From: Boswellia sacra
Lineage: Eukaryota; Streptophyta; Magnoliopsida; Sapindales; Burseraceae
Length of the DNA stretch: 64,000 bases
Direction: 5' to 3'
Assembly: GCA_013180625.2 (NCBI GenBank)
Contig: SNVD02014566.1
Location: 124,001-188,000 of the forward strand
Positions 15,101-32,600 of this stretch are shown piece after piece. Position 1 is the first letter of the stretch; each line of letters begins with the position of its first letter. The position numbers and the translations under genes are program-made. The notes beneath the pieces are model-generated. The model was not told the DNA's origin. It worked only from the letters and a program-made list of their open reading frames with translations, and ran no database searches.

Positions 15101-16293
15101 ATGGATCTTCAAAATCAACATTTATCTTCATTTGTAAAGTTGAATTATCTAATTCTTTCTTGTCTCATTTGGTTAGGATTGAGGTACTTGATAAATGTTT
15201 TGGCCTTGACACTGTTGAAGAAATTATTGATTCTCTCGTAAGTATACATATTAAAAGAAATGCCACCGGTAGATGGAAAGAGAAGTCTTTTTTAACAGGC
15301 TCTTTTTTATGCTAGTAGGCTACTGAGCTTCACTTTGTAGTTTTTTATCCAACAGGAGGCAGAATTATATATACTTCATTATGGATTAAACATATTCTTG
15401 TGTTGCATAACAGATATTGCATGTCCTGTAATATGACATAAGAACTTTTCTCAGGAATGTGAGGCGGCTGGAACAAATGATGCATGGTGCAATGCCACTC
15501 TAAGAAGGCTTAAAGATGCTTCACCATTGAGCTTGAAGGTTGCCTTGAGATCAGTGAGTTGCCGCTACTATTTTCACTTGGCTGTTTTCGGTTTTCTTCT
15601 TCTTTTCCTCCACTTGGTTGATACTTTGTCACTCTTTCCAAATAAACAGTCATATTTGTATATATCATATTTGTACAACATGACATTGGAAAACCTTGCA
15701 TTGTGACCTAACAAACTGTTATTTGCTGGTTCAGATAAGAGAAGGTAGATTTGAGACCCTTGATCAGAGCTTGATTCGTGAGTACCGAATGTCGTTACAA
15801 GCGATCTCTAAGCAAATTTCTTCTGATTTTTGTGAGGTATCAGAATTTCTCTGTTTCCAAATGAACAAAATGTTTATCATTATCTCACTGTACTTATTCT
15901 GTAATTCCTTTCTAGGGGGTTCGTGCAAGAATGGTGGACAAGGATCTTGCGCCAAAGGTATTGAAAGACTCTCCCTTCCATTTGATGTTGTTTACTAAGA
16001 CGGATTTTGGTAGTCTAAATATGAAATTGAATTTAAATCGAGAGTGTTGGTAATCTATGAAAGCATCCTGGAACTGACAATCATTCAATTAACAGAAAAT
16101 TAGAAACCACTAATAAGATTCATGGCTGCAGTATTAACCGTGCCATATATTGTAATGGTTTCAAAATGTGCAGTGGAGTCCTCCGAGTTTGGAACAAGTA
16201 TCAGAAGACATGGTAGATCAATATTTTTCCCCACTTGGCGAATCTGAGCCTGGTCTAGAACTGCCCACTAAACTGCGAGAGGCATTTAACTAA
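12179..16293 (+). CDS. Mitochondrial 3-hydroxyisobutyryl-CoA hydrolase-like protein
   Basis: Crotonase-fold acyl-CoA hydrolase of the HIBCH group, expected to act on 3-hydroxyisobutyryl-CoA in valine breakdown. Fourteen exons: 12179-12298, 12409-12489, 12712-12780, 12884-12947, 13261-13340, 13688-13771, 13874-13958, 14707-14792, 14874-14995, 15177-15237, 15455-15553, 15735-15836, 15916-15957, 16174-16293. They give 404 residues. The first ~30 residues are rich in Arg and Ser and lack acids (MRRVKASVIRRCGESLRA), like a mitochondrial presequence. FCAGGDI and NGITMGGGAGVS form the CoA/oxyanion region. TPETLIGFHPD keeps the Glu and Asp that are catalytic in HIBCH. The sequence after it is DAAAS, where the animal enzyme has a glycine run. 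An in-frame ATG at 12104 would add 25 charged residues and was not chosen. Arabidopsis has two mitochondrial paralogues of this type; the exact substrate is not proven. Confidence 0.9.
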
Positions 16294-17221
16294 TATAAAA
16301 AATGTCAAGTGTCTCACTCAAAAATGCTAGATGCAAATATTACTGTGGGAATGCAGGTTTTATTTGGACAATTTGAGTGGCAAAGATTTGTAAAACCAAT
16401 TCTTTCCAGGATATGCTACTGATTCAATTGAAAAATTATACCTATAAGATCAATAAAATCCGTTCATGGGTTAAGATTCAATCTTTTAACTTGGTGGATT
16501 CTCTTTAACATGGGAGATGAATATCTCAAGTTCGTGGTTTCTTCTGCATGTACTTAATAAGTTCATCGAACTAACCATCTCATTGGAATATTACGAAGCA
16601 ACAGAATGATATACTAACCAATAAAATCAATCAAAACCCATATGCCTCAATCTGGTTTTGTATAAAATTCTTAAATTCCAAATTACTGGATTATTTTACT
16701 GAATGTCAAGATTCATGAGCAAATTAAAATCCTTACCTCAAAGAATAATATTATATTTACAAATTTTTTTATATGAATTAATATGATGTAATATAATTGA
16801 ATAAATAAATAATAATAATAAATTAAATTAACTAGATAATTGATATAAAAAATCGTACAATAATATTATATCAGTTTGTAAAATAACATTACTCTCAAAT
16901 CAAACCAGAGTCCCAAAAAAATTTTGCATATACATTCACGTTGATATGTTTATTTTTCATTAAAAAAATGATAACAAGAGATAACTATAAGGCATGCTAT
17001 CCTGTTCCTGTGTATGTTGAATTGACCTAAACAAACAAACGCTTACAACAAAAATAAATAATTATAGCCCCTACTTCTCTGTTCATGTTCATTAGCCATA
17101 AACAGGCAGGTTTTATTGTATTTTTTCAAAATTGTGACCAATTGATGGATCAAACTAGTGGCCTAAATGAATCACAATACACTAATGGATTTGGGCGTTT
17201 TATCCAATTTGCAAGCCCCAA
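16294..17221. other. Convergent 3' intergenic region
   Basis: Lies between the stop codons of two converging genes, so it should hold both 3' untranslated regions and polyadenylation signals. AT-rich, with AATAAA-like and TAATAATAATAA stretches around 16790-16830. No coding segment is seen. Confidence 0.6.
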
Positions 17222-23654
<6,433 letters not shown>

Positions 23655-23677
23655 GTTGGGGAGAGTTGGCGTTCGTA

Positions 23678-23686
23678 AAACCCTAA
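23678..23686 (-). promoter_or_regulatory. Telo-box in the mEF-G leader
   Basis: AAACCCTAA on the plus strand, 24 bp upstream of the mEF-G start codon. Telo-boxes are a known feature near the transcription start of plant genes for the translation apparatus, which fits this gene. Its position in the leader is seen; any role is inference. Confidence 0.55.
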
Positions 23687-24626
23687 ACCCAAAGCTGTGA
23701 GGGTCTGGGTTTTGGGGGTTTTAGATTTCGTGAAAGAGGCAGGTTGGGGTCTTCAGGAGACTATTTCGGATATTTTGGGGTGTAAATAAAATTTGATTGT
23801 CGTTGAAAATGGGTCGGATCATCTCGGGTGGTTCAATTTTCCCTTTCTTTTAATCGGCCAAGATTGTTGTTCTCATATACTGAGTTTTTGTTTTTAAATT
23901 TTGATAAGAATATATGGCTAATTTTTTTATTTTTTTTAATTAAAAAATAACATATGATTAATATTAATTTTAATATATTAATAATTGTACGTTTTTTTCC
24001 TTTAAATCAGTTTTCGAAATACATGAACAAACAACTGAGGTGCTAGGTAATGGTACAATAGATGCTGACGGCCTAATGTTTTATTTTCTATTAACCATTA
24101 AGGTGTCAGGCAATGGTATGGTCGATGCTGGGCAAGTGATGTTTGAACTTCCTGTATACTTTGTTGCATAACAAAGTAAGTACACAACTTCCATTAAGAA
24201 TGCTTTTCTTAAGTACACAACTTCCATTAAGAATGCTTTTCTGAAAAATCAAATCATTGGAGAAATCCCTGGAAGCAATCAAATGCGCAGTAGTTATACT
24301 TCATTTCATTATTTTCTGCAAAGATTGCAAAAGGAAAAAAAAAATAGTAGTACTAATTATAAAGAGGAGAAACCCCCTTGAGTAATACAAAGAAGGACTA
24401 GGTGTGTAAAATGAGGTTGATTGATTGATGTTTAAATCGTGTTGCTGTAGATATAAAGACCTTAATCTTGCTGGTAACATAACAAGCAAGTTTGACCTAT
24501 TAAAAGAATTGATTCACTAGCAGCTATCTAGAGTTCCAGCAAAACTTGCTCTGATTTGGACCCACAAAAATGGTAAACGAAATATTAACTCCTTAGTACT
24601 TCTGTATGATATTTGACCATAAGATC
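23687..24626. other. Promoter of mEF-G and 3' flank of the PLAC8 gene
   Basis: Holds the upstream region of mEF-G and the 3' flank of the next minus-strand gene. A 33-bp tandem repeat lies at 24178-24243. Around 24025-24160 two short in-frame segments read like weak copies of each other (GNGTIDADGLMF and GNGMVDAGQVMFELP) and faintly recall pentatricopeptide repeats. This is too short to call. Nothing else is recognised. Confidence 0.5.
24178..24243 (+). repeat. 33-bp tandem duplication
   Basis: Two adjacent copies, 24178-24210 and 24211-24243, start aagtacacaacttccattaa and differ only in the last base. Near-identity indicates a recent duplication in noncoding DNA. Confidence 0.95.
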
Positions 24627-26057
24627 CTACACTGGCGTTATCTGCAAATTGTTGGGTGGTTCATTATTTGCAGAAGATGTGTCAGACGAAGAATCCTTCT
24701 GACCAGAATTCATTGCTTGAACAGGTGGAGGATTCACAACCGCCATTGGACTTCCAGAATTATCAGATAGATGGTTCTTCATCTCCCGGTGTTCCTGACA
24801 CAAGGCACACCAATGCATGCAGCAATGAACCATGCATGGATCACATGGTGAGTTCTGCAAAGAAGCAGGCATAATCAGTTGGCAAACACACACAATAAGA
24901 TACATTGATGCAAAACATATAATAGTTCTTCAACTTCGCAGCCATTTTAAGAACCCAAATTTCCTAACAAGCAGAAATTATATGACTGTTGACTCAATTT
25001 CAATTCTAAAACAAAAACAAAGGATTAACTCTAAAATTTTTGAAGCCAAAAAACCAGAGGGTTGTCGCATTATAAACTAATGCACATGAAAGCACTTCTA
25101 TTGTTATAAAAAATTTTTCTAGTTTGTGCAAGGATTGAACCTCAAATATCAACAACAATAAGAATGAATAGAACCTTGAGATGATATTTCTTCTGCAATG
25201 ATTGTCGGAAAAGGCCAGTATAGATGGCACACATCCACCAAGCAAAAAACAGGCCCTCACAAATGAGAAATGAAGTTTTGGGGTCAATTCCATGGAAGAG
25301 TGCTGTGGCTGATGCAAGTGCTAATCCACCTTCAATACACATGGCATGACAAACACAAGCATTGGTCCAAGGAATATCATCCCTCAATGTTTCAAGATTA
25401 CGCCCAAACAACACACATGGGCAACAAAGTCCTGTCCAGCCTGTAAAATACCATAATTAATGATTTCAATATGATCCAGAATCACAACCAAAAAAAAAAA
25501 TTAAAAAAATCATATGTGTGCTCTAGAGAACCAAGCATGGAACATTGTCACTGCAATGAAGATGCAATCCTCATTCTATTTGATTTTACACATTCCAACT
25601 TAACAAGAAAAAAACCCAAAAATAAATAAATAAATAAAATTGACAACAAACATTGATTTGTGAACTTGGTAACTGCAAGGCAGAATGAGATTCTTACAAC
25701 TGTCGAGATCTTCAAAACATCCACAAATGCCAGTTGTCCAATCTTCATCGGCAGGAGGCTCGTAGGTTTCAGGCAACACTTGCCCACATTCACAGCATCT
25801 TTGAACGTTATACTACACAACTTGTAACAAACAAAATCAGCAATAACAACAAACAAATATCTCTTTTCTTTTCACATTACAACAAGAAAATGTGTTAACA
25901 AAATCTTTATGAAACAGAAATCAAGAACGTGGAAAAATGAAGAGAAAACCTGAGGAACTTGAATGGGTTGATTGAGTTCTCCAGGGGTGATGTCTTCACT
26001 AGGCACTTGATCTTTCGTTAACTTTACATAGCGCGACTGCGCGTGTCCGTCCGCCAT
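24627..26057 (-). CDS. PLAC8-family membrane protein, cell number regulator 6-like
   Basis: Small Cys-rich membrane protein of the PLAC8/CNR/PCR family; members affect organ size or heavy-metal and calcium transport at membranes. Four exons: 25950-26057, 25698-25812, 25175-25440, 24627-24854, giving 238 residues. The start [17 protein letters not shown] matches the conserved N-terminus of this subfamily. An in-frame ATG four codons upstream (26067-26069) was not chosen. The family signature appears as [15 protein letters not shown] (residues 75-89). A hydrophobic stretch around [17 protein letters not shown] follows, and a second Cys cluster, [21 protein letters not shown], lies further on. 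The tail is Ser/Asn/Pro-rich. The specific transport role of this subgroup is not established. As I recall, the Arabidopsis counterpart At2g45010 also neighbours NUP62. Confidence 0.88.
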
Positions 26058-27534
26058 CTGATCCAACAAGGGGTATGAGAAAACAGGCTTTTTTTCAGAA
26101 CATACAAAAACAAAACCAGATTAAACGTTTAGGAGATATGGACCACATACTGATCAGTCTCCGTATTTCCAGCAACTGTTGCCGATTTCTTTAATGGAGT
26201 TTACGCATTTGAAACCCACCCGCTTGGCTTTCTGTATTTAACGACCTTTAGGATGCATTAACGATTTTGATATTGACCAATCAACCCACTATCCCACGTC
26301 GTCGTTTTCAATATTCTTTTCTCGCCTTGATGTTGTGGATCATGCTTTTTTTTTCTTTTTTCATTCAATGGACGTCTCGTTTCGGAGCCGGTTTCAAACT
26401 ATTATTCTTAAAATTAACTTTAAATTTCTCCCTTCAAATAAATTTGAATTTGGTATAAAGAATAATTTTAGTTGTTACTAGCAAAACATTTTACAGTATA
26501 CAATCCAATTAAAAAAATATATCATTTTTAAAATGTCAAAGTCGTCATATAATTAAAATACATATAAAAAATTATGTATAATATAAATATAATATCATGA
26601 TAATATAAAACATAATTTTATATAGGCTATTTTAATTACATATATGATCAATTTCACATTCCTAATCATTTTTATAATCTTTGCAAACTTGTGTCTGTTT
26701 TTATATTTTGTATTTTTGTTTTTAAAATTTGATAAGGATATATGATCGATTTTATTTTACTTTTAATCTTGAAAGTGACTTATACTTTATATTGATTTAA
26801 AACATATTAATAAATATGCTTTTCTGCAAAAATACATCTTTAAATACTTTGAGATGAAGATCTTTACTTTATTCGTTTAGGAATAATATTCAACATAAAA
26901 ATTTCATATACAAATTATCGGCTTAATATAAAAAAATGTGTAAAAATATTGAACATTAAAATTTTATAAACAAATTGATAAGTATAGTATAAAAAATAAA
27001 TATCTAAAACTCAAATGGAGAGTAATAATATATTTACAAATGGATAATATCAAATCGATTTGTATATAAAGTTTATAAATATAGCCCATTAAATAAAAAC
27101 TTCACTTCCAATCGGTCTAATATTAAAGAGAATAATTTTAGGTGAAATTTGGTAAAAAGAATATGAATGTATTGTTTTTAGATATTAATATGGACATGCT
27201 TGTCCTTTAGCTCATGGAGATAATGAACCCTAACCCATCCATTCGAAGCATTGAGAGTTGATATTAAAGTTCAGTTTTATTTCATTATAATTAGATGAAA
27301 TGCCTTTAAATGCAAGTAGATGATGATAATTTTTACTCATTTAATTATTTTATATTAATTAGTCCTAGAAATGGTCAAAATGACGCTGATTACTTGTTCA
27401 TGATTATCTCAACAGTGCGTAGACATGCACTAAAATCATTGGCAAAGAGAGAGCCAGGAATTCAACAATAAATAAATAAAGGTATAGCTTCGTTTCTTAT
27501 CCAAACTAGAAGCTTTAACAGAAATTATCGAAAC
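26058..27534. other. AT-rich divergent intergenic region
   Basis: About 1.5 kb between two outward-facing genes. 26460-27180 is extremely AT-rich with no coding signal. It should contain both promoters. I identified no motif that I would defend. Confidence 0.55.
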
Positions 27535-28903
27535 ATGGGAGGAGGAGCCATGCACATAGACCTTCCTATCATTCAGTTCTCTAATTCTCCCTCTAGCCTT
27601 GCCACTTCGTCTTCTTCAACACCTTCTAATCTTAATAAGTTTCCCAATTCAGCCAATTACACTGCACCTGTCAAACAGTCTTCTTCCACTGCTTCTTGCT
27701 CCTGCCAGGGTGACACTTGCAAGAGGCTGCAGTCTGTGGATGGAACAGAAGATAAAAGAGGAAGTGGGTCCATCGGTAACATTGCTTTCGGTTCTGTTCC
27801 TTCAAACTTCGAAGTTGAAAGAGCGGTAGCTGCTCTTCAGAAGTAAGTGATTGCTTCTTATTACTATTTTTATTTGAATAAAGTTACAAATTCTAATCTG
27901 CAGATGTTTGAGCGGTCTTTTTTTTCTTTGTAACGCTTCTTTTATTCTTTTCACTGTTTTAGTTTCGATTCAATTAGGAATTTTGATAAATTGCTATCTC
28001 AACCAGTTTTATGCTTGGAATTTCTTCAACTGGACCTGAGTTGAAATGGCTCCAACCATTGTTGGCGAGTGGCGATCCAAGAATGTCATTACCTCAAGGT
28101 TATGGACGAGTTTATGATACTTTCCGTATGCTGCTGACTGACCCATCAATCAAGGTGCCTTCTTTTTCATTTATTCATTTAAGGGCTGTTTGGAAACTCT
28201 AGTCCTCAATATTGCAACTTGTTTCGGGTTGAAATATTCTGTTGGAAAATACTCCTGTCCGGTTTTGATTATCTCTCTAGTTAAGGCTGATCTATTATGA
28301 AATATTTTGAAAGATTCACCGCTGTAGCTTAAATGAATTCAACTTGCATGCATGCAGAGATTGGTTGTATCGTTATCATCTGACAAAGCTCTTTGGCATG
28401 CGATTACGAACAATGAGTTGGTCCGGAAGCTTATTGAGTCACCCTCTGCAGGTTTGTTATATTTGCGTTTATGCATCAGGTATCGTAATATAAAATAAAA
28501 ATGTATAGTAGACATAAGTATAAATATAATTTTCTATCCATAGTAGTAATAATAATTTTATATTGCTATCTTAATTATCTGACCCATCTTGTTAAATAAA
28601 TGATTCCAAATTGTCATTGGTTGGATCTGTGCTCCAGCTGAAAATAGAAGGTATCAGTGCTCCGATGAAGAGTCAAATTTGGCCGCTGATATCATAAGGT
28701 GGATCATAGAGACCACAAAAGCAAAAGTTGTGGAATTAATTGAGAAATTCCAAATGCTGATGAACGAGGTACTTCATCCTCCTGATAGAGAAAAACCCAC
28801 CTTAGAAACCGGAGGCAATTTGGAGGATAAAGTTAGATCTTCGTTCCTTCTCTCCCTTGTGATCCTCTTAATTGTAATTGTTGCTCGGATTCAAAGGGCT
28901 TGA
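27535..28903 (+). CDS. Plant protein of unknown function with C-terminal membrane anchor
   Basis: I do not recognise the family. Four exons, 27535-27842, 28007-28154, 28358-28451 and 28638-28903, join in frame to give 271 residues. The ATG has a good plant context (AAACATGGG). Residues 1-~80 are low-complexity and Ser/Thr/Asn-rich, probably disordered. The middle, about 85-190, looks globular, with motifs such as GYGRVYDTFRMLLTDPSIK and SSDKALWHAITNNELVRKL. Around 205-235 a predicted helix (IIRWIIETTKAKVVELIEKF) precedes a charged linker. The end, SFLLSLVILLIVIVARIQRA, is one hydrophobic span with a short basic tail, typical of a tail-anchored protein. The exon structure and clean splice sites support a real gene. 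It converges on NUP62. Confidence 0.8.
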
Positions 28904-29695
28904 TTTATTATTAGCATTTCGCGTAATTTGATAGACGTAGAGAGTTATTGTAAGCGTGTGAAAACCAACCTGTAAACATTGTAGCGTACATTTCAATTTC
29001 GATGGATAAAATGAATCTATTTAACTTGGTCTATTTGAAACTCTCAAGCCATTTTATGTTCCTTTGTTGGTCATTGACTCTTGCCATCACCTTCCATCTC
29101 CAATGCCTGGGCTCAACGATGGAAGATGGTGATGACTTGTTGAATGGGCTCACTAAGATGACTTATTGAATGGGCTCTCTAAGGATTTTCCTCATTGCCT
29201 TAATTAAAATTTGTTTGGTCGTTTAGTTTTTCCCGTGATATGGCATGGGAAAAATGCAACCGATACGTAATAGAAATAAAAACCCAATTGATTGTATCTC
29301 AGACGTATAAGATCATTGTGATACACACACTGGAGAATAAAACAGAGTGATAAGTAACCCCAAAAGGCAAAGAAGATCCACTATAAAGAGTCATAGAATA
29401 CCAAGTAGGCCAAAAGATCCACTTCCTCTGGTTTTTGAATCAAGATGGCAGCAAAACACTACAGATGGCTCCAAAAAATACCATCAAATTCTTTTTTCCT
29501 AATAAGCATTGAATACCATCAACTACATATCCAATGCTAAAGATCGTAGAAAAATTTGTGGAGATGGAAGCATATGTATCTAGGCACCATAACTGCACAT
29601 CTCTTTCCGAAACAGCAGGCTGTGTAACTGTACCCTTTCCTCCACATTCAATGTAGCTCTGATCGGTGGAAAGTGACCTCAATCAAATCCAGGGA
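28904..29695. other. Convergent 3' intergenic region
   Basis: Between the stop codons of the unknown gene and NUP62. Expected to hold both 3' untranslated regions; no further coding exon is seen. A near-duplication occurs at 29130-29180, where tgttgaatgggctc and attgaatgggctc repeat about 30 bp apart. Confidence 0.55.
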
Positions 29696-32600
29696 TCAAG
29701 ACATCCAAAATTTTGGACCAAACAATTCGCGGTCTGCAGCAGAACCTTGGGTGGCAAGCTTTTGGATACGGGAAGAGAACTCTTCAGCCTGATAAGATAT
29801 CAGGGGTCAGTGCTCTTGCAATCAAGAGGATAACTAGTACAAAAGCCAGAGAAAATGAAATAAGCTTTAAAAGTCCGACACGTTCACAATTCTTCTTTTC
29901 ACAAGTTTCCTCTGACCACTAAGAGGGTACTGGTTGTCATGGAATTGCAAGATTAGGTAGTCGGTCTGATTTCGTGGAAAAACGCTTAAAACTAAAAAGG
30001 CATCATAAATAGGAAACAGTTACCTTTATCACAAAACAAGTGAGATGTAGGCTTTGCATTTGTGAAAATGTGGTGTCGAATAATCTTGCGTACCAACTAC
30101 TCAAGACGATATAGTAGACTAATTGATTGAAATGCATCACAACACAAAGCTCTGATTTACATAAATAAGAAATTGGAGAAAAAACATGACCAACACAAAC
30201 CTTCTCATCTATCCACATCAAAGAGCTTAGCTGATTGTTCAATATACGGACAACCACATCTAGTGGAGTCATCCCATCGACAGCATCAAGTCCTCCCTGT
30301 ACCAATTAATATTAAGTATCTGGCTGATATTTCTTAAAAATGCTTAATAAAAGAGCTAAAATAAATGAATTTAAAGCCCTTACCTGGTTGGCATTTAAGG
30401 TCTGAATGACTGATTTTATCTGCTCAGTCATCTGCTCCATTTCTCTCTCTATTAGTTCAGCCTGCTCATACCTGAAATGTAAACAAAAGAAAAAAAATTT
30501 CACACAAATAATAGTTCAGTAGTGAACTTTGACCCAAATCCAGCTATTTCCTGAAGACAAATAGTTCCTGCAAAATACATTCAATTCTTAATCTGAGTTC
30601 TTTTTTTATTTGTCTTTTTAATGAGACATCCTTAATTCTGGTTGGTATGACAGATCAGGCTGGAGAGTCCTGAGTCAAATTAACATGCAACTGTTAAGTC
30701 TTTTCCAACACACACAAATGTCTGAAACGTAAATATTCTCAATCAGGTCAGTTCGCCAAAACTGGATCAACAATACTAGTGTTTGAGCTTTCATTTAAAT
30801 CATTAACTAGATTAAGCTAAAATATCATACTGAAAACCATTTGAGTAAGTTTGAAGAGCTCATCGCTATGTCTATAATTGGTGCAAAAATAATATTTTCT
30901 CATACAATATAAAAGAGGGCCAGAATATTATAAACAATTGAAGTAGAAAGAATGAGATAAATTTAAGTGATACAAAGAAGAGACAAAAACAAAGAACAGA
31001 GTAAGAGTTCTCACATTGCATCTCTCGTTGATGCAGCTTCATCATCAAGAAGCAATCCACGCTCATCCTTGTAAATGCGCTCAGCTTCTTCTTCCATACT
31101 TTGTAAAGCCTTATCAACCTAACAACAGTTAAAGAGAAGAAGAAAGAGCCGCAATTAGTCACATTATTTCACAACAATATTTAACATGGTTGTTTTACAC
31201 ATAGAGTAATATACATTATTATTATATGCAGTAAACTGAAAGGAAATGGTCAAAATCAAAACATCGACATTGATAAAAAAACTGAAGAAGTTCACATTCA
31301 GCAAATGGTCCAAGAAGAATTGCTTCTGACAATTAATACAACAATAAACATGAAATATTCTGCAAAGCCTTGAGACAAATATGCCACAGTAACAAGAAAA
31401 ATTGTTCCTTTTTTTATATTACAGTAAGTAGAAGTGCATTGAAGCATAGCAGACAAATATGACTGAAGTTCCTCCTTGTTGCACGTTAATTAGTCATCAA
31501 TATCCAAGGGACATGACAGAAAAATGATATGTGTTTCTCTTTTTACTTTATTGGCATAGATGATTTTTTTTTTTTTTAAATTGTCTTCCTGATGAGCACT
31601 GAGAAGTTAACTATGTTATAACATAATTAGGAACCCAACAATCCAGACAAGAGGCCCCATTAAATACCTCTTGCTGATGAGTCTCAATTAATTCCAGCTG
31701 TCGCTCCAAGTTAGCTTGGGTCTCGACCACTTTTGCCACTTCAATCTGCTTACAATTATATACATCAGGTAAAACAAACAGCCAATAATAATCTAAACAA
31801 CATGAACTCAGTTAATCAGAAAACAGTTAAATGTCCTTATTGTAAAACTGAACCTGGACAGCCAATAACTTTTTTAGAGGTGGGAAGGGATTGTCTAAGA
31901 GACAAAATTGTGATCAACTAGACTTTGTCGTCGATACAATTTAGAGAAAATGAGAATTTGCTTTAACATTGGATATTACAGAATCATAATATATAAACTC
32001 TATGCCACCTCAAGCCTGAGAAGAACATCACGATTGTGCAAGATCCTCTTGTCCCACTCAGCTATAGCATTAGCCTGCTTTCGAAACTTCCCAGTGCGCT
32101 CCTGTAGCTCTGAGTTCCACTCCTTGATGATCTTCCAAAAAAACAAAATATTATACATTTTAAGGTCTATAAAACACAAAACATGAAGTTAATTAGCCAC
32201 AAAACTAAAATTTATAAACTTATTCAAACCAAATTAAGAAGTAGAAAGTAGAATACTTATACAATTTCATTTATTTAAATAAAAAGAAAAAAAGAAAAAG
32301 AAAAAGAAAAGAGCAAAAGCATAAAATACCTCCTCAACGGTTCGCCCTGTGATCTCAGATGGTAATTTTGGTGTAGTAGATACTGTAGTGCTGACACTTG
32401 AACTTATCCTATGGACCAAGGGAAGAAAAATTCAGAAAGCAAAGAACAACGTTGTTGAACAAGGTACAAGCCACATACATTTACAATACTAAAACTTCAA
32501 GCAATGGTATTGAATGAAGGTTAAATAGAATGAATTTCTATTTTTTTCCTAACAACAAAAGGAGCTTAAAAAGGCAGGAAAAAGTTAAATTATAACATTA

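Noticed and set aside
24025..24165. Two short segments resembling pentatricopeptide repeats
   Set aside because: Each covers fewer than 20 residues, is flanked by stops, and the resemblance (GNGMVDAGQVMFELP) is too weak to call a pseudogene.
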